From the NCBI GenBank assembly GCA_008704415.1, contig VXIS01000183.1:1-64000 (forward strand): a stretch of 64,000 nt of DNA, given 5' to 3'. Numbering within the stretch: position 1 is the stretch's first letter; every line of letters begins with the position of its first letter. The position numbers were made by a program, and so were the translations under genes. This DNA comes from Sphaerosporella brunnea (Eukaryota > Ascomycota > Pezizomycetes > Pezizales > Pyronemataceae). This document shows positions 11,499 to 22,023 of this stretch, one piece after another. The notes under the pieces are model-generated. The model was not told the DNA's origin. It ran no database searches and saw only the letters and a list, made by a program, of their open reading frames with translations.

Positions 11499-11684
11499 AG
11501 GCTGTTGCGCGCGGCCTGAAAAGTATGCTGAGAATAGAAGAGAAGTAGGTCTCTTGTGGCGGCTGGAGACGGAAGGAGACGGCTTGCCTCATGTTTGGCC
11601 GTCCGTGTCGTCGCCATCCTGACTGTCTCCCTCTGTTTTAGTTTCGCACTTTCAGCACACTGTTGGGGACCGCGCAACTGCGTT
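11499..11684. mobile_element. MITE family A, copy 2 (about 186 bp)
   Basis: The right end GGACCGCGCAACTGCGTT (11667-11684) closely matches copy 1 (2848-3084). The left end GCTGTTGCGCGCGGCC (about 11501) is more decayed. Internal words CCTGAAAAGTATG, GAATAGA and GGAAGGAGACGG are shared in the same order. Confidence 0.65.
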
Positions 11685-12692
11685 AAACATTATCGGGATA
11701 ATACGGTACCAACCAAACAGTTGCATTGATTCAGAGGTCTAGACTGTTCAAATAAAGTATCAGCCTTAGCCGACAGGCTTACATGCCACACGAATAAATA
11801 AACAAATAAATCAAGGGCTCTTGGCGTGCTTCGTATAGCGACCCGCTCTCCAGAGTTCATCCCATCGATGAAATTCGCTGCTCGGGTAGGACGTCCGGTC
11901 GCAGCATGATTGGAGTCCCGGCTGAAAAGGTTGCTGTGGTTGAGCGACGCTGCAGCTTGCTTAGAGTGCTCTCCGCACCACCAATCATCACGGAGCCCGC
12001 TGACGCTCCTATCCCTAGGTAGGCACATAGTTACACCGCAGTGCCGAGCGCTTCGCAAAGTTGGCTTTGAGGCGGGACCCCTATCGAGTGCCAGGGAAGT
12101 GCCCCGGCCGGTTAGCCGGCCGCTCCAGGACGCTCAGTCTGCTAAGCAATGAGTCCCTTCCCTGTTGGAAGCTAGGCGAGTGATATTACGTGTTGCGGTA
12201 CTAATAGCTAGAACCCCACCATCAGGCAACGATTTAAAAGATAGGATCCAAGAATAGATAGACATTTGAAAGTAACAACTCTTTATAACCATTGCCAAGG
12301 GTTCGTTGCCAGCGGGGTGCTCCAAATTAACGTTCACCCTCTCTCCCGGTGGACATTGAGGATTCGGGGCCAGGCCTTGCCAAAAGGATAGGATCGGTCA
12401 GTTGAGAGTGCTAGCTGTGATATGGTGTTCCAGAGGTTTCCCGACGAAAGGTTTGGCCGCAGGAGCGATCAAGTAACAATCGAAAGCGTCGTCGTGTATG
12501 CTGATAGGAAGACTGGCGTTAGGCAAACAGGATCACCTGATTCCTTCTTTAATCGAATCATAACCCATGATCGAATCAGTGCATGTGATTGAAGCTAGTG
12601 GTCACTTCTGCATGTGACTTACGGTGAGATGTAGATCTCTCATCTGACCGGTCTCATATCACACCGACAGGAGCACTACCCACTATGTTATC

Positions 12693-12736
12693 TATGTCAT
12701 GGCCGCAAGCGGCCGAATACATAATGATTAAAACAA
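12693..12736 (+). repeat. GGCCGC-palindrome dispersed repeat, copy 1
   Basis: Contains TATGTCATGGCCGCAAGC, GGCCGAATACAT and ATGATTAAAAC, followed by an A run. The core GGCCGC-AA-GCGGCC can form a 6-bp hairpin. Near-identical copies lie at 21879-21924, about 19760-19806 (reverse) and twice in the DPP IV intron. Confidence 0.6.
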
Positions 12737-13048
12737 AAAAAAAACCCCCCACAAGGACGGGCCAGAAGCAAGTCACCCAAGTACTTGGTAGCTACCTTGC
12801 CACAGTGGCATGCCGGAATAGCGGAGCGAAACGAGCTCTGGGTCTGCTATTACTTTGCTGACCTTTGCCACCTGGGACGCTACAACCTGGGAAGCAAGTT
12901 TTACATTCTACCGGAGACTCTATTAGGCTTTCTGTACGTTCGGTTGTCACCCTGATTGAATATCATCCAAAACAAGCACGTTATAATTCATTGAGTCATA
13001 ACAGACAAGCCTTCTCTCCCCCTCATAACATAGCTGCAACGTGGCAAC

Positions 13049-14129
13049 TCAAGTTGAACGTGGAGACACATCCCAATCCTCCGCACTCGTCCACCCAACT
13101 TGCGCAATCGCGCCAGGGGTGGTCTGCGTGAACGCCGTCGTTCCATGCGGTTTCTGAACGCTCGACGACGGCGGAGTGTGATCACAAGCCGTCAGCGCTG
13201 CTCTGGGCAAAACCTCCACAAGCTCGACGCCCGCGCCCCACGTGTTTGAAGTGCGGTCGTATACAGTGGCGACCAGCTTGCCATTGCTATTCACGGTGAA
13301 CAGGCGTACTCCGGACTGCGAGCCGCTGGAGCCCACGTAGGCGATGGAGGCGCCGGGAGCATACTCGAAGTCCGCCGGGAACGGGGCTGCACATGTCAGC
13401 GGAGAAAGAACAGGCGCAAACAAGGGAGACATACGCTTCGGCGGGATCCATCCAATCCAAGCCCATGTGTTGTCCGGCTTCTGATAGACAATCTCCACCG
13501 TTCCACCAGGATCAGTAGCGATCTTGGTGGCCTTTTGTCCAACCTCACTCCGGCCGAGAAGAGAGAACCTGTCGTTAGGGCCTTGACGGAGGAGCTGGCA
13601 GATCTCGTCGGTGTCCGCGTCTTGGTAATAGAGACGGGTGCGATAGCTGCCTTGGTGGTTTGCGGCGAGGTTGGAATATGGGGCCGCTACGAATTGGCCG
13701 TTGAGCCATCCATCATACCACTCGGGACCACGGCCCTTCGTGTAGCAGCGCTGGGGACTGTCAGTAGTGTAGAGGAGAAGGAGCGGGGCTGGTGTGTACC
13801 TCGAAGAGCGCTCCATCTTTGTTCGTGTAGTAAAGACGCAACTAAAAAGGAAGCTTGTCAGACTAAGTCTGAAGGAGTGGGAGGTGGGGCCGAGATACCT
13901 CCGTGTTTTCAGTAGTGCGGCCGTTCCACCCAATGACAGCAAACTGATTCTGACTCGGGTTCCTATCCAAATCGACGACGACGCCGTCACCAAGGGCGCC
14001 CGAGTGGCAGATGCGACCCTCAGTATCAATGAAGAAGATGGCCCAGGACACACTGGTGAGGCCATGAGAGGTGTGTACAATGGGGAAAGCCCCGAGAGGG
14101 GTAGTGGGACCCATTATGGCTGCGCTCAT
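13049..14129 (-). CDS. Fucose-specific lectin (AAL/FleA-type beta-propeller)
   Basis: Four exons (14129-13899, 13841-13800, 13750-13435, 13386-13049) with in-frame GTAT/GTAC donors and YAG acceptors give 308 aa. That is almost exactly the length of Aleuria aurantia lectin and Aspergillus FleA (about 310). The characteristic blade repeats, an Ala/Val-x-x-W strand followed by (R/L)-x-Y-Y-x-(D/N)-x-x-G, are visible: SVSWAIFFIDTEG, FAVIGWNG then LRLYYTNKDG, TRLYYQDADTD, and later VRLFTVNSNG. There is no signal peptide, as in the known family members. Known members bind L-fucose on self or host glycans and on competing organisms. The blades are diverged, so retention of every fucose site is uncertain. 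Confidence 0.72.
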
Positions 14130-14925
14130 GGTGGGTGTGAATGCCGGTGGATTGTTCGGTGATGGGCTTCGAAGAGGAATGGGGATGGGTTTATATAGCT
14201 ATCTGATCTTTGCTTAATTTCGTTTTCGTGATATGAAGACTGTGTATGAACTGGGTAGTGTTGGACGCTGCACTCCCCGTTAATTGACCACAAATTCCTT
14301 ATGCTCGACATTGGGTAACGAACACGTCGTCGATCAAGACCAACGCCGTTTGTAGGCGATGTTTCAGTTGCGGCAATCGGCAATGTAAACTGGACTACTT
14401 TGCGGGGCAACTGTGCTGTTGATCGCCGAATAAGGTTGCGAGGCTGCAGCAATTGACACGACATCCCCTAATGGCGATGGCCAGTCGTGGGCTTCCGAAT
14501 AAATCCATCGTGAATACTGTAGAAATTCACTTATATATCTCCTGTACCCTCGCTAATAGAGACCATCCGTCGAACGCAAAAGATTGAAAGCAAAAGGTCT
14601 CAACTCGGTCTAGTATCTTGATCATCTTGAGCTCGAGAAATGCGATCTGTATATGCCCGCCTACTAATAATTCCTGATTGTGAGACCACTTTTGGGTGGG
14701 CTGGCGGCCGCGTAGTCCGGACAGAGTCTACCCGAAGCCATCCAGAGTACTCTAGACCGCTTCCCCTCACCTATGTAGGTGCCCTGCACAGGGAAGAGCG
14801 CTGATAGGCTTTTTGTTGTTTGACTTCTTAGACGCCACCCCGGGGATATGTTTTACGCATAGAAACCGTTGCGAGTGGGATGGAGAGAAGTGTTCAACGG
14901 ATTACCCTATTGGTTCTGGCATAGA

Positions 14926-15105
14926 CTCGATCTTAAGCCACCCGGGCCGAAGTGGTGGGGAGCTATCAAAAACTTTATGTGCGAGATCGAGCCTAAGGGA
15001 TGTGCTCCGGTTGTATCAATACGAAATTCGACTTCCGAGCGACGCACCAATAGGCGACCGTCGGTGACCTACCCACCGCTTCGGCCCGCGAGGCTTAAGA
15101 TCGAG
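14926..15105. mobile_element. 180-bp fold-back element
   Basis: Left arm CTCGATCTTAAGCC followed by GGGCCGAAGTGGTGGG; the right arm carries the inverse, ending GGCTTAAGATCGAG at 15105. Arms are about 33 bp with a few mismatches. No coding sequence inside. Confidence 0.55.
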
Positions 15106-15831
15106 CCTATACGGTAGCTGCTGCTGAGTCGCCACCAGATCTCATGCCTTTGAGCAGTATAATCCGAACCTGTTGTGGTTTAACTCCTTGACTTACATCG
15201 TCCAGAGGAGGCAAGTGGCCTGAACAGCGTTTTCAGGTTGTATAAGTAACTACACGAGTACCTAGTAGAGACCTAACATCAAGCGGCCGAATACAATACA
15301 ATACAACAGGATGAAAAAATGCTTCCACCGAACTATTTGTTTCGCCAGTCCTCCGAGATGCTATCAACCCCTGAAATGTCGGCAGCTAGGTGATCTACCG
15401 CTTCTGGCAGACTCTGCATATGATCTGCAGCATGTGGATCGGTCAACGCCTCCCGTCGTTTGCGGGGCACTGCTCCCTGTTAATTGGTGACATGATCGGA
15501 TCGTAGCCCACAGGCCCCTGTATTGGGAGCCCGTCAGGGCAGATCCGCCGAAATTCACTACATTTCGGCCTTGGCAGATGGGGTGTGTGTAACACAACAC
15601 CTCGAAGCTTCCAGACAGCGTGCGACAGCTCTGCATCCCATCAAAAACCGCCAGAACTCGAGATCAAGCTGCAAGCAAGAGATACAGTGCCGTGAAGTCG
15701 AAGGACCGGAAGAATAGATACATGAGAATTTATGGGTGTTGGGTGGGATTTGCGGCTTGGCGCGAAGTCCGATAACCGAATGTCCTGAAACCACAGCTTC
15801 CTGGTGAGGGTGGTCTCTAATCCCCCACCAA

Positions 15832-15935
15832 TCTTCACCAATCATCGAGAGTATTGAGAGAAGCCAAATCTGACAGATCACATCTCTCAAGCTCAAGATG
15901 GTAACAGTTTAGACTGATGGGCTGAGACCTTTCGG
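15832..15935. repeat. Dispersed repeat, copy 2 (uninterrupted)
   Basis: Matches 2775-2838 joined to 3159-3200, ending in the shared 18-mer GACTGATGGGCTGAGACC. It lacks the MITE present in copy 1, so it represents the empty site. Confidence 0.55.
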
Positions 15936-16480
15936 GTTCCCTTTTGGGTGGGCAGAACGCCTCTAATATGGCATGATGAAAGCAGTCTGTTTCCGTTTGA
16001 TCTTGTTGGGGGTTGTTGATAGCAGGTGTGCTGGCACATATGTAGCTGCAGGCAAAGGGAAGCATGTCGCCGTTTGTTTTTCCGCTTATACCGTCGGAGC
16101 CGGGTCGGCCGCTCGTGGGGGCCCTGGGTAGCTTCAAATATTGGTAATTCCCAGGACGCATGAGCCACAATCGGCGGTTTTCTGCATCACAGTGGAGTCA
16201 TTACTTATCATTATAGAAGACGGCCGAGATGATCCTCCATGGCAATGCAGCTCTGCCCTCCTGAGCCTCATGTGAAAGCTGGAAGATATCAAGCGCCGTC
16301 AAGAGAGTGTTATCGCCTGGACAGTAGAAATTGGGAATGGCATTGACAACGGCGCCCCTCACAAAAACCTCGATAATAACCGGGCCTAGACCAAGCGAAG
16401 ATTGCAATAGACTCTTTATGTTGCAACTCTCTATCTACCAAGTGACAGGCAGTTTGAGCGTGCTATTGAGGGTTTAAAAA

Positions 16481-17017
16481 GTGAGGAGTCAAGCATCAAT
16501 ATTCCAGACAGGCAACTTTGCCAGCAGCCAAAAAAGAAGCCCTATAAATCCCACTAAAGCTGATGATTCCAGGCCTGAAGGAATTCCTTTTGCCTCAAAG
16601 CGAGCCTCCAAAGGCAAAGAACCAGCGGAGAAAAGAAAAAACCAGCTCGCAAAAGGTCACTCGACCGTTCCGGCGGCCCCACCACTCGCAACCAGGGCAC
16701 TCACAAGTGAGTACCCGCCAACTCAACGCAACGTGACCGAACATCCCCAGAATCACCGCAACAACCATCCGACTATGCTACCTACTGAGCGCCGGGAAGG
16801 GCCTGAGCCCTATGAGTCTGTTGAGGCCCGGGTTCAGGTAGCAATTGGGCTTCTGATGGAGAGGGGTGAGGACAATCCAAATCTGGCTGCTGCTGCGCGT
16901 GAGTTCACCACGACGCTTCAGAACACACAGGAACGGGCAGGACTCCAAGCAAGCGAGGCCGGCAACAAACATAAAGATTACGGAGGACCAAGAGCCTGCA
17001 GTTTGCCAGTACTTTGA
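16481..17017 (+). CDS. Hypothetical protein, low-complexity N-terminus
   Basis: A 178-aa open frame of unknown function. The first 110 residues are rich in Lys, Arg, Pro and Ser (RASKGKEPAEKRKNQLAKG), followed by a short predicted helical stretch (YESVEARVQVAIGLLMERG, then AAAAREFTTTLQNTQERAG). I recognise no domain. Charged, disordered N-termini followed by a helix occur in gag-like proteins of fungal LINEs, and a SINE-like unit lies 0.7 kb downstream, but that link is speculation. It may equally be a chance frame. Confidence 0.25.
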   Translation: MRSQASIFQTGNFASSQKRSPINPTKADDSRPEGIPFASKRASKGKEPAEKRKNQLAKGHSTVPAAPPLATRALTSEYPPTQRNVTEHPQNHRNNHPTMLPTERREGPEPYESVEARVQVAIGLLMERGEDNPNLAAAAREFTTTLQNTQERAGLQASEAGNKHKDYGGPRACSLPVL

Positions 17018-17683
17018 CAGACTGGACTTCTTCTCGTCTACAGATGGTCTCTGCGGAAGTCGTGGTGAATGAGGTTTCTTCAGGGACTCGCACTCATGTT
17101 ACCGGATATGGTAATTATGAGGGTTTACTAAGCCATTCCTTGCCATATTTGGCAAGTTTGGGGGCCCGGCTCCCATACAAAATCGACCAAATTGACCCCA
17201 CAACCATTTTATTTTCTACCGAGCCTTTGATTTTAAATGCGTTGTGGTGATTGTAGCGATTCTAGGGGTCGCGTTGCGTTGAGTCCGACAGTGCCCTGGT
17301 TGCCTGCGACCGGGGTTCGCCTTGGCGAGTCTTCCTTGGATGGGTTGCCGTAGGCGCTGCACACAACTCCCACCAACCTTATTCGGCCGAGAGGCGATGG
17401 TGAGGGGTTTGGCTGCATAGGTATTAGCGCAAAAGTCCAAAATATCAAATGAACCATCCGCTCGAATTTTTATTCCAGAATTTTTGGAGAAAGGCTTGTT
17501 CGAGTTTGCGTTTCTCATCATGTTCAACGAAAGCAAAGCAATCCCACAACTTTGTTTGTTGCACCACCGAAGCAATCAAGCACTTTGCAGAGTTGATGCG
17601 ACAACTCTGAGGGTTTCAGCATTCCAGTGGATTGGTTAAGGCATTCTTGCATTTTTGGTTTGAAGCATTTGTTTGTGGATGAT

Positions 17684-17752
17684 GGATTCAAACTGCTACC
17701 CCCTCTATGATGGTCAGCCATAATCCTCAAATCACGCTGCGCCACTGGCAGA
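17684..17752 (-). repeat. tRNA-like head of a possible SINE
   Basis: On the minus strand an A-box-like TGGCGCAGCGT (17744-17734) is followed 50 bases later by a B-box-like AGTTTGAATCC (17694-17684), close to RNA polymerase III promoter consensus and spacing. No cloverleaf with paired acceptor stem is evident, so this is not called a tRNA. The non-coding tail would run toward 17.3 kb. Confidence 0.35.
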
Positions 17753-19355
17753 GACATGCCAGAACTTTAGAGATGCGGATCCCCTGCGCCGCGCGGCTTT
17801 GGCGTTCGGCCACTTTAGTGGTCGCTCCCCTAGTTCGTCGGGATTGCTCCAGTCTCTCGGTGCCTTCCTGGCTGTACGGTGGTGCCTATTCCAGCAAAGC
17901 AGGGCGGTCTGACTCCCTGTGCAGCCAGCTACCTGATGGCCGAGCAAATTGAGAGAGTGCGAGACTAGCACTAGAGGGTATCTATCCTCCACCGTGGCCC
18001 GGGCCGAGGGAGTGCAGCAGTTGTTTTCTCACACCTTCCCCTAACTAACAACAGGAGCGCCGGATCTCAGTAGCTCTCCGGAGACTAAGAGCAGCAGCTC
18101 ACCCACCGAAACAGGCAGCCAGTTCAGGTTCGGAGCTGGGCCCCGATCAACCACGAGTCGGAGCATGTAGAGAGAAGGAGTTCGGGGGTTATGTAAGCAC
18201 AATACAGCGGAAGGATTGCTAGTAGTTCCCTGGATTTTTTCCCTTCAAGCGGCCTCCCAACATAGGGGCTTGATTTTAACAGAGACAGTGATATCATTAA
18301 AGGGATTAGGAGCACGCGGCCTCTCGCTCATGTTATTGGAAGCCGAAATGACGAAGCGCAGCAGAATAGTTCGGTGCGATGCACAGGGCACGGTATTAGT
18401 AGATAGAGTACTGAGGAGGATGGTCGCTGGCGATGCCCCATCCTGAGTAGATATGGGCCCGCGGGTAGGGGCCCGGAAATATATAGATCCACGATCTTGT
18501 AGTCAATATCCGGAATGTCTCTTTTAGCAGCTATTCTATATCCGCCTCAGCATCCGCCTCAGTTCATCCCACGCATCGCCGCTTACACTCTGAAACCTTG
18601 TGACCAAAACTTTTGAGAAGGTCTGAGCGATTGAAGTTCAACCGCGTGTCAGCGGATCCAGTCGATCCCGCGGATTGTGGTTATGAGACGTGGCTATGGT
18701 AGTTTGCCGGGAAAGTCTGTTGCCCTATCTGTCCGGCTGAGTGGCATCGAGGGCCCTGGCAAAGCGTCTGTAGAACTCATCATAAGATACTCTTCAAGGA
18801 TACTGACGTCTTCAATGCCTTGAAATCCAAGGACTCAGCCCCACTGCTATTGCCGTTCCTGAGTTCAAGTCTGCGGCAAACTTCTTCACAGCTAGTCAGC
18901 AAGGTTTTTTTTCTGGCACTCGGTTTTCCCTCATAACTTCTGCAAATGGAATTCAGGAAACACGAAGTGTACACTAACAGAATGAGCAGGTTTTGCAGGC
19001 CCAGGACGGCCACTCTCACGCTGCACAGAGGGCAGGGAAGGGGTAGGAAGTTTTCGCTCATACCTATAGTACAATCATAACCACAGCTCAGTCATGCAGC
19101 AGTTACGACTTACTTCTAAAGCTGCTGTTTGTTGACGCGAGCTGGAAGGATGTTATCGGAAGAGGTATGTACTGCATTTTCAACTTCACAACTCCACTGA
19201 GGATTACTCTGTGCTTAGTCACCCAGGAACGACTTGCCGCACTTCACCGGTTACAGGTGGGACGTGCAACTGAGAAAGGAGAACGCCGCACTGGGAGTGG
19301 GCTTCTGCAAGAACCCGATTGTCCGTGGCAGAGGTCTCAATAGCCGGCCCACGAT

Positions 19356-19755
19356 GACGCATGCGGCCGAGCGCCAAGTCCAAATTTTTTTGATTGGCTG
19401 AAGCAACGTCGCAAGCAAAGAAGCGAAATAAAATGCTGATTCCGTGATGGGAATGTTTCGCTGCACTGTCTGTAACTAGGAACAGAGGCCGTTGGGGGTG
19501 TGGAAGAAAGGTGGTTGTGAATTAGCATTGTGCGGCCATGCGGGCTCATGTAGCGCGACGGCGTTTCTTCACCTCTGATAATACCATTACGTGCACCCTT
19601 CGGAGCAAAACAGCCAGCTCACGATTACGCCGTTATAGATGAGGCCAAGGAGAATCCTCATGGCTTAATATTGAATTTATTTCTCTTCGCTGCCTTTTGC
19701 GTTGCTGCAGCCAATCAGAAGTTTTTTGGACTTGGCGCTTGGCCGCATGAGTTTT
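19356..19755. mobile_element. 400-bp fold-back element with about 75-bp arms
   Basis: The arm near 19356-19432 (GCCAAGTCCAAATTTTTTTG, then GATTGGCTG) is inverted near 19672-19755, with AGCCAATCAGAAGTTTTTTG followed by GACTTGGCGCTTGGCC. The arms are imperfect with small indels. A reverse copy of the GGCCGC repeat abuts the right end. Confidence 0.55.
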
Positions 19756-19759
19756 TTTT

Positions 19760-19806
19760 GATTTTAATTAGATTGTATTCGGCCGCATGCGGCCATGACA
19801 TATATG
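19760..19806 (-). repeat. GGCCGC-palindrome dispersed repeat, copy 2
   Basis: The reverse complement reads TATGTCATGGCCGCATGCGG, then CCGAATACAAT and AATTAAAATC, matching the copies at 12693 and 21879 except for AT instead of AA in the hairpin loop. Confidence 0.55.
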
Positions 19807-20276
19807 AGGATGTAGGTAGCATAAGTGTGGTTCCATTTGATCATCAGTACAGGTCCGGGTATTTGTGTAGTATCATTAAATGTCTTAATAGTTGCGGACA
19901 CGTGCAGAAATCTGTGCAAAACAAATAAGTTGCTGTGTTGCAAATCCCTTCGTGACCCACCCGCCGGACTGACAAGAAAGCAGCATATGTAGCCCAATCA
20001 GCCATGACCCAGCCCGTGGGCGGGGCCGGCTTTTGAGGTCTCTAGTGGTGATCAAAAAAAAAAAAAAAAAAAAAAAGGTCGGGTTCACGATTAATCACTC
20101 GGGCCGCGGCAGCCAGGATTTGCTATCGGGGAGTGGTGCGTTTTCTTGGTTTCGGCGGAGCGGGTCGGCCGCGGCGCCGGTTGTGTGAATTTGGGAGTAT
20201 AGTACTTACCGTATCATGCGGTCAGAACCCTGAACTCCACTCACAAGTCCAACCAGCAAACACATTGTTTTCCGAG

Positions 20277-21090
20277 TAGTGATGGACGCGAGCCGAGCCT
20301 TCGTCCTCTACGAGCCGAGCTGGCTCGAGCTGAGGGTGGAGGATCGGCTCGAGCCAGCTCGAGTTTTCACCATGATCGGTAATGGGGGGTTCTGATGGGG
20401 CGGGGCGAGCGTTATACAATGGAAACAGATAATAATATACAAACTTCGGGTCGCTTGTTCCCGTCACGCAACCCAATACTACCTACCTGACCATAACTAC
20501 CAACTTCGAGCGGGTGCACCAGCACCAGCGGAGCTATGGCATACAAATCGACGGATGCACTGCCCCCGCATGAGCGTGCTGCTTATTTTAAAAAGCGATC
20601 AGCGAACTGGGATATACTAACTGAATGCTCGCTAATATCCCTCTATACCACAAGTGTTCTGGCTGAGAGTCAACCTGGAGATCATCTTACCAAAACGCGA
20701 AACAGGCTCTTGGAAACCTCAAGTAGCGCTTGCTTATTGCTGAAACGCTGGTTGGGGGGGGGGGATCATGTGGAGCAGTGGGAACGTGAAACGTTGAGCA
20801 AGGAGGATGCAGGAGAGATCGACAGCGGCGATGAGGTTACGCTTCCTGATACCCATCAGGAATCACTACTAGATAGTGAGAATGATGCGGATGCCGAGGA
20901 ATTGTAGTCAGTTTATATTCCTAGATATGTTGAATACTATTACAATTACGTGGTAAAGCAGAACAGCTCGAGCTGGCTCGAGCTGACACCCAAGGCTCGG
21001 ACGCGAGCCCGAGCCTCCAACTCCACGAGCCGAGCCAGCTCGAGCGGGCCTTGGAGGATTGATTCGAGCCGGCTCGTGTCCATCACTAAA
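20277..21090. mobile_element. Non-autonomous hAT-like element (814 bp)
   Basis: Bounded by TAGTGATGGACGCGAGCC on the left and GGCTCGTGTCCATCACTAAA on the right, imperfect inverted repeats of hAT type. A perfect 8-bp direct repeat TTTCCGAG lies at 20269-20276 and 21091-21098. Both subterminal regions are packed with GAGC(C/T)-type motifs (CTCGAGC, GAGCCAGCTCGAG), the usual hAT transposase-binding layout. It encloses the frame at 20536-20907. Far too short for an intact transposase. Confidence 0.85.
20536..20907 (+). pseudogene. hAT dimerisation-domain remnant
   Basis: A 123-aa frame inside the hAT element. The stretch LTKTRNRLLETSSSACLLLKR followed by WLGGG resembles the C-terminal hATC dimerisation helix (known pattern: a TxxRNRL word, then an LxxW helix). 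The tail is acidic (EIDSGDE, DSENDADAEEL). The catalytic core is absent, so at most it makes a short protein lacking transposase activity. Confidence 0.45.
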
Positions 21091-21305
21091 TTTCCGAGCA
21101 AAGGTCTAAGATTTTTGCTAGCGTAGGTTAATATATCCCCGAGGGGTTGATATGCCCTTGCAGCTAAACGCGACACCACAAAAAGTTCACGAAAGCTCGT
21201 CTCTATGGAATGAGAAGGGTCATAGTGAGGGGTAGGATTTGGGGTAGGGATCCCGTGAGGTAGAGGTGCAGGTTAGAATTAGGTGGTGATGGTTACTGCA
21301 GTGGG

Positions 21306-21489
21306 TAACAAAAAACCGGGGAGAATTGCTACCGCAGTTTTACTGCGGTTATAAAAAATCAGAGCTAACCTGGTGTTTACCAGAGAATACCGTTGAAATG
21401 CTATAGTAACCCCAATACACCGAGTCAATTCAGTATTTTGAGGACAGCGGTAGAACCGCGGCAGCAATCCTACCCGGTTTTTTTGTTAC
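21306..21489. mobile_element. TA-flanked MITE (about 184 bp)
   Basis: Left end ACAAAAAACCGGGGAGAATT and the inverse at the right end (ATCCTACCCGGTTTTTTTGT) form arms of about 45 bp, each containing CCGC-rich sub-hairpins. TA lies immediately outside both ends, as for Tc1/mariner-derived MITEs. No coding capacity. Confidence 0.65.
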
Positions 21490-21878
21490 TGTATACAGTC
21501 GACTCTCTATGGATCGGAAGCGCCACAGCAGACCAGGGAACACCTGTCCAAGTTCTGTGCCAGATGGTGGAAAGAGCAAGATGCGCTGTGGAAGGCGGTT
21601 GGCGAAACCACAAGGCATGAGGGAAGGACAGGGAGTGGGAGGAGGAAGATCCCCACCCCCATAAAGGTCTTGTTAGCAGATGACCGATGGACCAAGGTTG
21701 TGCTGGATTTCCTAGCGAGCACCAAGTTTGGGACCTGGCCTGAGAAGCCAAGAATGTAACGACAACGTGTGATTTGCCTTCAGCTACGAGTTTCCTGAAT
21801 TTCCCTATGTCTTCTTTCCTTTTTGAGACACACCGGACTGTAGGTCTTTAGGACCTAAGGCAGTCTACATGTACTCTC

Positions 21879-21924
21879 TATGTCATGGCCGCAAGCGGCC
21901 GAATACATTATGATTAAAACAAAA
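21879..21924 (+). repeat. GGCCGC-palindrome dispersed repeat, copy 3
   Basis: TATGTCATGGCCGCAAGC, GGCCGAATACATTATGATTA and AAACAAAA; essentially identical to the copy at 12693-12736 over 40 bases, while the flanks differ. Confidence 0.6.
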
Positions 21925-22023
21925 CCGGAGATGCGTCGTCTTATAGAGGGAGTGGCTTGGCATGAGTGATCGTCTCTGATTCTCCAATCGTGCCAGTGAA
22001 AAGCAGAATCCTGGACGACCAAC

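Larger units (their letters stand above)
10731..13048. other. Gene-poor stretch with MITE and dispersed repeat
   Basis: No intact gene. It contains MITE family A copy 2 (about 11499-11684) and one copy of the GGCCGC palindrome repeat (12693-12736). The other short frames are unsupported. Confidence 0.45.
14130..16480. other. Gene-poor stretch with fold-back and dispersed repeats
   Basis: No intact gene recognised. It holds the lectin upstream region, a 180-bp fold-back element (14926-15105), a partial GGCCGC repeat near 15280 and the uninterrupted copy of the 2.8-3.2 kb repeat (about 15832-15935). Confidence 0.45.
17018..20276. other. Repeat-rich, gene-free stretch
   Basis: No supported protein gene. 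It contains the SINE-like unit (about 17684-17760), a fold-back element (19356-19755), a reverse GGCCGC repeat (19760-19806) and a 22-bp poly-A run near 20053. Confidence 0.45.
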
